Shown: positions 59,255-64,000 of the stretch, piece by piece | Position numbering within the stretch: the stretch's first letter is position 1 | How the letters are laid out: the number at the start of each line of letters is the position of its first letter | From: Lunularia cruciata | Lineage: Eukaryota; Streptophyta; Marchantiopsida; Lunulariales; Lunulariaceae | Assembly (NCBI GenBank): GCA_948567375.1 | Contig: OX419756.1 | Coordinates: 54,538,552 to 54,602,551 of the forward strand | Reading direction: 5' to 3' | Length of the DNA stretch: 64,000 bases | Program-made: the position numbers and the translations under genes | Notes under the pieces: generated by a model | Database searches by the model: none | Seen by the model: the letters and a program-made list of their open reading frames with translations, nothing else | Told to the model about the DNA's origin: nothing

Positions 59255-59830
59255 AACAAAATATGAGTTAAGCCGTCTCACTTGATAAACCTTTGATGGC
59301 CTTAAGGCAAAACACACCATGGACTAAGAAAGCAAGAACCAAACTCCATGGCACTTTTCCTAAGCTAAAATTTTGAAGCATCTACCACAATCAAGATATT
59401 GCTCACTAGAGAATTCAATGAGGAAGAGGAACTTGCAAATGAAAGAATGATTAGTAACCTTCATCTCTTATTCATATTACTTTGGAATTCTTACATCAAA
59501 GAGTTACTAAGTGATAGAATAAAAAAAGCTATTGGGTAAAATATCATCTTAAACAAAACATCTAAGAGAATATCCTAACTTATGGAAAAGAATTCCCATA
59601 AGAATACTTTTGTGATTTACCTTGACACAACAAATAGGTCAAGTATTTCTTCACATGTGTTAATCTTGGACTATAGAAAACTCCATATTAAAAGGCTTAT
59701 GAATCTGAGAAGCTCCCAACTCTTTCATCAAAATCAAATATCTAGGAATAATACAAAGTTGATATACTAAAATAACACAATGGTGCATATTGATTCAAAC
59801 TTCTCTAAAGAGTATAACTTCTTTCTTTAA
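59255..59830. repeat. Dispersed repeat, copy 2
   Basis: Same orientation and order of matching blocks as 34740-35330 (caccatggacta, aaccaaactcc, tcttggactata). Type unknown. Confidence 0.6.
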
Positions 59831-61731
59831 TTTTTCAAAATCTAGTTAATCATGGCTAATTTAGAAGCTTGGCTGAACTCTATAGGAATGTTATCTTTCA
59901 ACTGCTCATGATATAAAAGTAGATAACCCAATTGAGCTGTTATTCATTAATGGGTATTAGAGCATATGACCCAAAGATATGGTCATAAAACCAAGGGTAA
60001 ATGATACTTGGAAAATGGATAATATAAGCAATAAGATGGGTGTTTAACTTCCTCAAGGCCTTTACAGTTTTAGGTATTTCTTTCTATCTTTCTTTGCTGC
60101 TCTATTGGTAGACTTTTATATTATGATAATATTGATATTGTGATATATCAAGCATTTTCCAAATGTACATCAACATCATAACAAACTTTAACAAAATATC
60201 TTTGATAATTTAGCTATTTGTTTTGAAGAAGATGCATCTAGAAACAAAACGTGTATCCCTTGTAAACTGGACTTTCATGGATAGCTTTGATGGTACCACC
60301 AAAGCTTACTAGATGAACAAACTAAATTTCTTTCATGAAAATTTTGATGCAACTAACATAGGATAAAGATCATCCAAGAACTAGGACCAAGTACCATTAA
60401 TCCCAATAGCTTTAATGTAGAGCAGATCTCTTCAAGTATAAACTTGCTAAACACAATTATTGAAAACCAAATTGGCCACAATTGAGCTAAGCTTTGATAC
60501 ATTGTTCATCATTTTTTTGAGGATAAAGATGTTCCTTCTTTTTGGCCCAATTATACCCAAAATATACATCTAAGAGCTTGACCATAAGATCATGCTATAT
60601 TTTGCAAGAATTAAAAATCCAAGTTCTATCCATTCCAAACTTTAGGTATATTATGTTCTCAATGTTCTTTCTTTGGAAAAGATTGCATTACCAATAATAT
60701 AAATATGGAAATTGATCTTAATATCAAGCTATTAATTATTGTATAATTGGAAATATATATTGCTAATCTATGGTTTTTACTTGGGATCTTCATTAATAGT
60801 CTACTTCCTTCTTGGTATAAGGATGCACATCAATGTTGTCTTATCTATATTATTAACAGTGTATTTTTCTAATGGAGCACAAGATGTATCATTAGATCAT
60901 GAATACATCTTATTACCTTCTTCTTTCTCAAAAAATTGGGCATAAATTATCTCTCACAATAAATTTTTACAAATTTTGAGAGAAGTATTAAAACTTGAAA
61001 TAGCTCTATGTATCAATTATCAAGTTTTATTCAAGATAATTTCAGAATTTTAGTAAGAAATCAGATTAATATACAAATAGAAAAATACAAGGCCAAGAAA
61101 CTTTACAAATGAATAAAATGAACACAATAGGTTCTTGATGTCTGAAAATTAAATATGGCTAGAAAGCTCAATAACTTTTATTGAGCAATGTTATAGTATA
61201 TGTTGAAATTACATGTTATATTAGAAATCACCAAACCTTAGCAAAGTCCATTTGTAAAACATAATAGTAGAACAAATGGAACATAAGTATTACTATAATT
61301 TTTCATTGCATGAATGGTAGTCTCCATCAGGTGTGGTGACTTCAATGGGAAGTACAAGAGTTGACACTTGTGTGTGGGGGTGACATATATAATTATTATA
61401 ATCTTCCTTATAATGGAATTACCTTGAACTTAGATTATGGTTCTTATATCAAACACAAGATATCCTATCATGTAGCTTGACCAACAACTTGACCAACAAC
61501 TTCTTTCAGAGGCATTTGAGTATAACTATAGGATCTTGTTGCCTATCTCCCAATTGTTGCTTGTGTTGCAATAAACATTACAAATGAAAAGATGATAATG
61601 TAGTCTTAAGTCCAAAAATGAGCTTTCATTTGCTTGTAATGATGACTCTCCTTGTGAATCTACTCTACAAGGGCCATTATATTCAATTGATGTATCAAAA
61701 ATAGGATAATATCCATGGGATAAGGATATTG

Positions 61732-61750
61732 TAAACCCTAAACCCTAAAC
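61732..61750. repeat. Interstitial plant-type telomere motif
   Basis: About 2.6 units of the plant telomere repeat (taaaccc). Too short to indicate a chromosome end; consistent with a plant genome. Confidence 0.6.
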
Positions 61751-63184
61751 TATGAAGTTGATGTTGTGTTTCACTCCTCATAGGAATTTCTCTTAGAACT
61801 TTTGCTGTTCTCAAGGTAATTGTCTACTTTTGACCAAACAAAGATGAAGCAACAAAGTTTTGAATGATTGTTTCTTTTAGTTTCCCTTTGTTTAACCTAT
61901 TTTGGGAATGCCCTATGGGTTGCAAAAGGAGAATGTAAATTTATTTGGAGTTCCATTCAGATGTACTTTGGATGATTAGAAATTGATCTTTGTCTTAATC
62001 CTTCAGGATGTTTTTGTAGCATGCTTTAGGTTGTTTTGAAACTCAACTAGATATGCAATTCAGACAAAAACGTCCATTGACTTATGGAGATATGGTGTGC
62101 ATAGAGCTATGAGAGCAACACAAAGAATTAAATTTATTTTAATAATAAAAATAAAGGTAAACATATGGTATGTCAAATTAGAAGATTATATAAATAATAT
62201 CTGAGTTGCTCTTAAAAGAAGGTTCCCAAAGTAAGAAGCAACCAAAGATATAATTAGACAAAAGAAAAATGAGAACACTAAATTTTTTTTACTTATATTT
62301 AGTCATGCTATGGAGAATCCTAATGGAATATAAGCTTGCACCATATCTATTCTTAGTAAACTTGCAAAGTTAATAGTGGTCTTGAACTGACTAAGATTGT
62401 GTTTGTGTTTATAATTCTACAACCAATATTAGCTGGAGAAATAATTTTGGTATTTTCCACTTAAGTATACATCAACCAAGTCTTACATGTTAGCTAAGGA
62501 GAGCGTTAGCAAAGCTTCCTAATTAAATTTTGTTCATTGCTCATTGACCAACATTAGGTAACATATATCAAAAGAACCTCTCTTACATGCCATTAGTGAA
62601 TTGTGCAATTCTGAATGCTAGTGAAGTTTGTAGGCATCGACTAAACGTAGCTACCTAAGTGACTGCAAACCAACACCTAGTGTAGTATAATAAACACACA
62701 AAATTGTTTTACTCTAGTTAAGTTTGTTGACATAGAGTGAAGGAAGCTCTTAAGTTATGGCAAACCAAAGCTACTACAATTTAGTACCAACCACACAAAC
62801 TTATCTATGCCAACGAACTTTAGGTATCTTTAGGTTCTTCAATACCTTATAGTCTCAGTTTATATGAAACTTTGTACTATCTTATCAGACTATTAGGTTC
62901 TCAGATTGTTTTTAAGTGCCTTCTCAATCTTCCTTATTAAAGTTTTTAAGTACTTTCTGAAGTATCTTCTAGAAATTTCTAGTGATATATATGATTAATT
63001 TGTAATAGATTGATATGGTAGTTTGCTTATGATTTTCATTTGTATTGTGAATTTTGGGTACTAATAATATCGATATCAAGGTTGATTTTGATAATATCAT
63101 GTAATATTATAAATTTTTCCCATGATCTTCAATTCTTGGGTCCTCATGTATAATATTGTGAATTTGCATATTCCACAGAAAACA

Positions 63185-64000
63185 CAAGGTTTCTTGTACT
63201 AATTGAGGGCATGTTCGATAGTAAGGTTGGGATGAAAAAATAAGAACACCAGTAAGGGTCCTTAACTTCCCGCTTCACTAATATGGTCATTCCATGAACC
63301 TGAACACTCTTTCGTTAATTCTATAATCACCTCATTTAAGCTGAAGTTTTGAAATATTTCTAGCAATATTCCCAAAAGCTTCTCTTTATGCACCGAGAAC
63401 CAAGAGCGTACGTTCAAAATCATCTTTAGAACAATTAAAGATATTAGCATTGTACATTTTCATGCAGAGAAATCATGTCCGATATTTACTCTAATAACTA
63501 TACAAATGGCCAAAAGTGCAAGTGCACAAATTCACATTGAGCAAGCTTATCCATGGTTTTAATCTTTGTGAGACATTGATTATAAGAGTTCTTTGATAGA
63601 TACAAACAAGATCAAGAGATATAGCTATTAAACTCAGTTACATTGACCCGACAAGGATGTACACGGAGATGACGCAAAGCCAAATGCGTGACCATAAGCA
63701 AGGTTTCGTTGGGATCAGCCAAGCATCTTGGTATGTAGGAGCTACCTTGATGCTATAGGAATTCCTATGTTATAGATTACTCGGGTTGACGACAAAGCTA
63801 TATTAAATAATTATTCACTCAAAAAATGCTAAATGTGTTTTACACATCATCACCATGACTCAAAGTCTTACTTAAGCGGGAAAATATATATAAATGTCAG
63901 ACGAAAATATTTCAGTATAGTACACTTTAAAACAGGACCAACACCTACACAATTCATGTTTCAAATTCATGAAAATGAAAAATAAAACTTAAAATAAGGC
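63185..64000. other. Right edge, compositionally different
   Basis: Sequence is less AT-rich and free of obvious repeats, like 1-2560. No open frame with recognisable content; a 62-codon minus-strand frame at 63262-63450 has no identifiable motif. Confidence 0.35.

Larger units (their letters stand above)
54540..63184. other. AT-rich spacer with dispersed repeats and a gypsy remnant
   Basis: No host gene recognised. It contains a CT-rich run (about 54735-54770), a pair of direct repeats around a Ty3/gypsy RNase H-integrase fragment (55350-58600), a dispersed repeat (59255-59830) and a trace of telomere-type sequence (61732-61750). A gag-like trace may exist near 60280-60700 but is too worn to call. 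Confidence 0.5.

Noticed and set aside
60280-60700. Retrotransposon gag remnant
   Set aside because: A few residues (FDGTTKAY...MNKLNFF) resemble gag, but too short and broken to support a call.
61732-61750. Telomere
   Set aside because: Fewer than three repeat units inside AT-rich DNA; cannot be a chromosome end.

Overview
This is eukaryotic nuclear DNA, almost certainly from a land plant with a large, transposon-filled genome. A gymnosperm is a reasonable guess but is not proven. There is no bacterial-style gene packing. Nearly everything recognisable is decayed LTR retrotransposon, with Ty3/gypsy and Ty1/copia primer-binding sites matching plant initiator-Met tRNA, and the spacers are very AT-rich. 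No confidently intact host gene was found. The only candidate is an unidentified open frame at 325-600 in the less AT-rich left edge.

Left half (7.5-27.8 kb) is a nest of retroelements. Element 1 (+ strand, Ty3/gypsy with a chromodomain) runs 7515-27773 and has recognisable LTRs and a near-perfect target-site duplication (gtata/atata). Its 5' LTR contains another solo LTR (7869-8610), and its gag contains a foreign open segment (about 9262-9572). It is split by three minus-strand elements. Element 2 (12175-19437) is a second Ty3/gypsy lineage with 2-kb LTRs. Element 3 (19437-23854) and element 4 (23855-26261) belong to the same family as element 1, and element 3 sits inside element 4. One large deletion at about 19437 explains why element 2 lacks its 5' end while elements 3 and 4 lack their 3' ends. 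A 96-bp SINE-like insert with a perfect 13-bp duplication lies in element 3. A related solo 2-kb LTR with a perfect 5-bp duplication lies at 30986-33062.

Right half: a Ty1/copia element (+, 40351-54539) is interrupted by a minus-strand Ty3/gypsy element, element 5 (42384-51403). The insertion point is exact: removing element 5 and one ATGT duplication restores the copia reading frame. Element 5 is the most interesting item in the window. Read on the minus strand its order is gag (two CCHC knuckles), protease (DSG), a C5-cytosine DNA methyltransferase-like domain (motifs I, IV with PCQ, VI with ENV, and IX/X), reverse transcriptase, RNase H, integrase, and a C-terminal PHD finger. It therefore pairs a DNA-methylation 'writer' with a predicted histone-tail 'reader' in one retrotransposon. 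The copy is dead, with many stops, most of them explicable as C-to-T or G-to-A changes.

The rest (2.6-7.5, 27.8-31, 33.1-40.3 and 54.5-63.2 kb) is AT-rich spacer with simple repeats, short tandem duplications, dispersed repeats and one further Ty3/gypsy RNase H-integrase remnant (about 56480-57780). The outer edges (1-2560 and 63185-64000) look compositionally different and may be older single-copy sequence.
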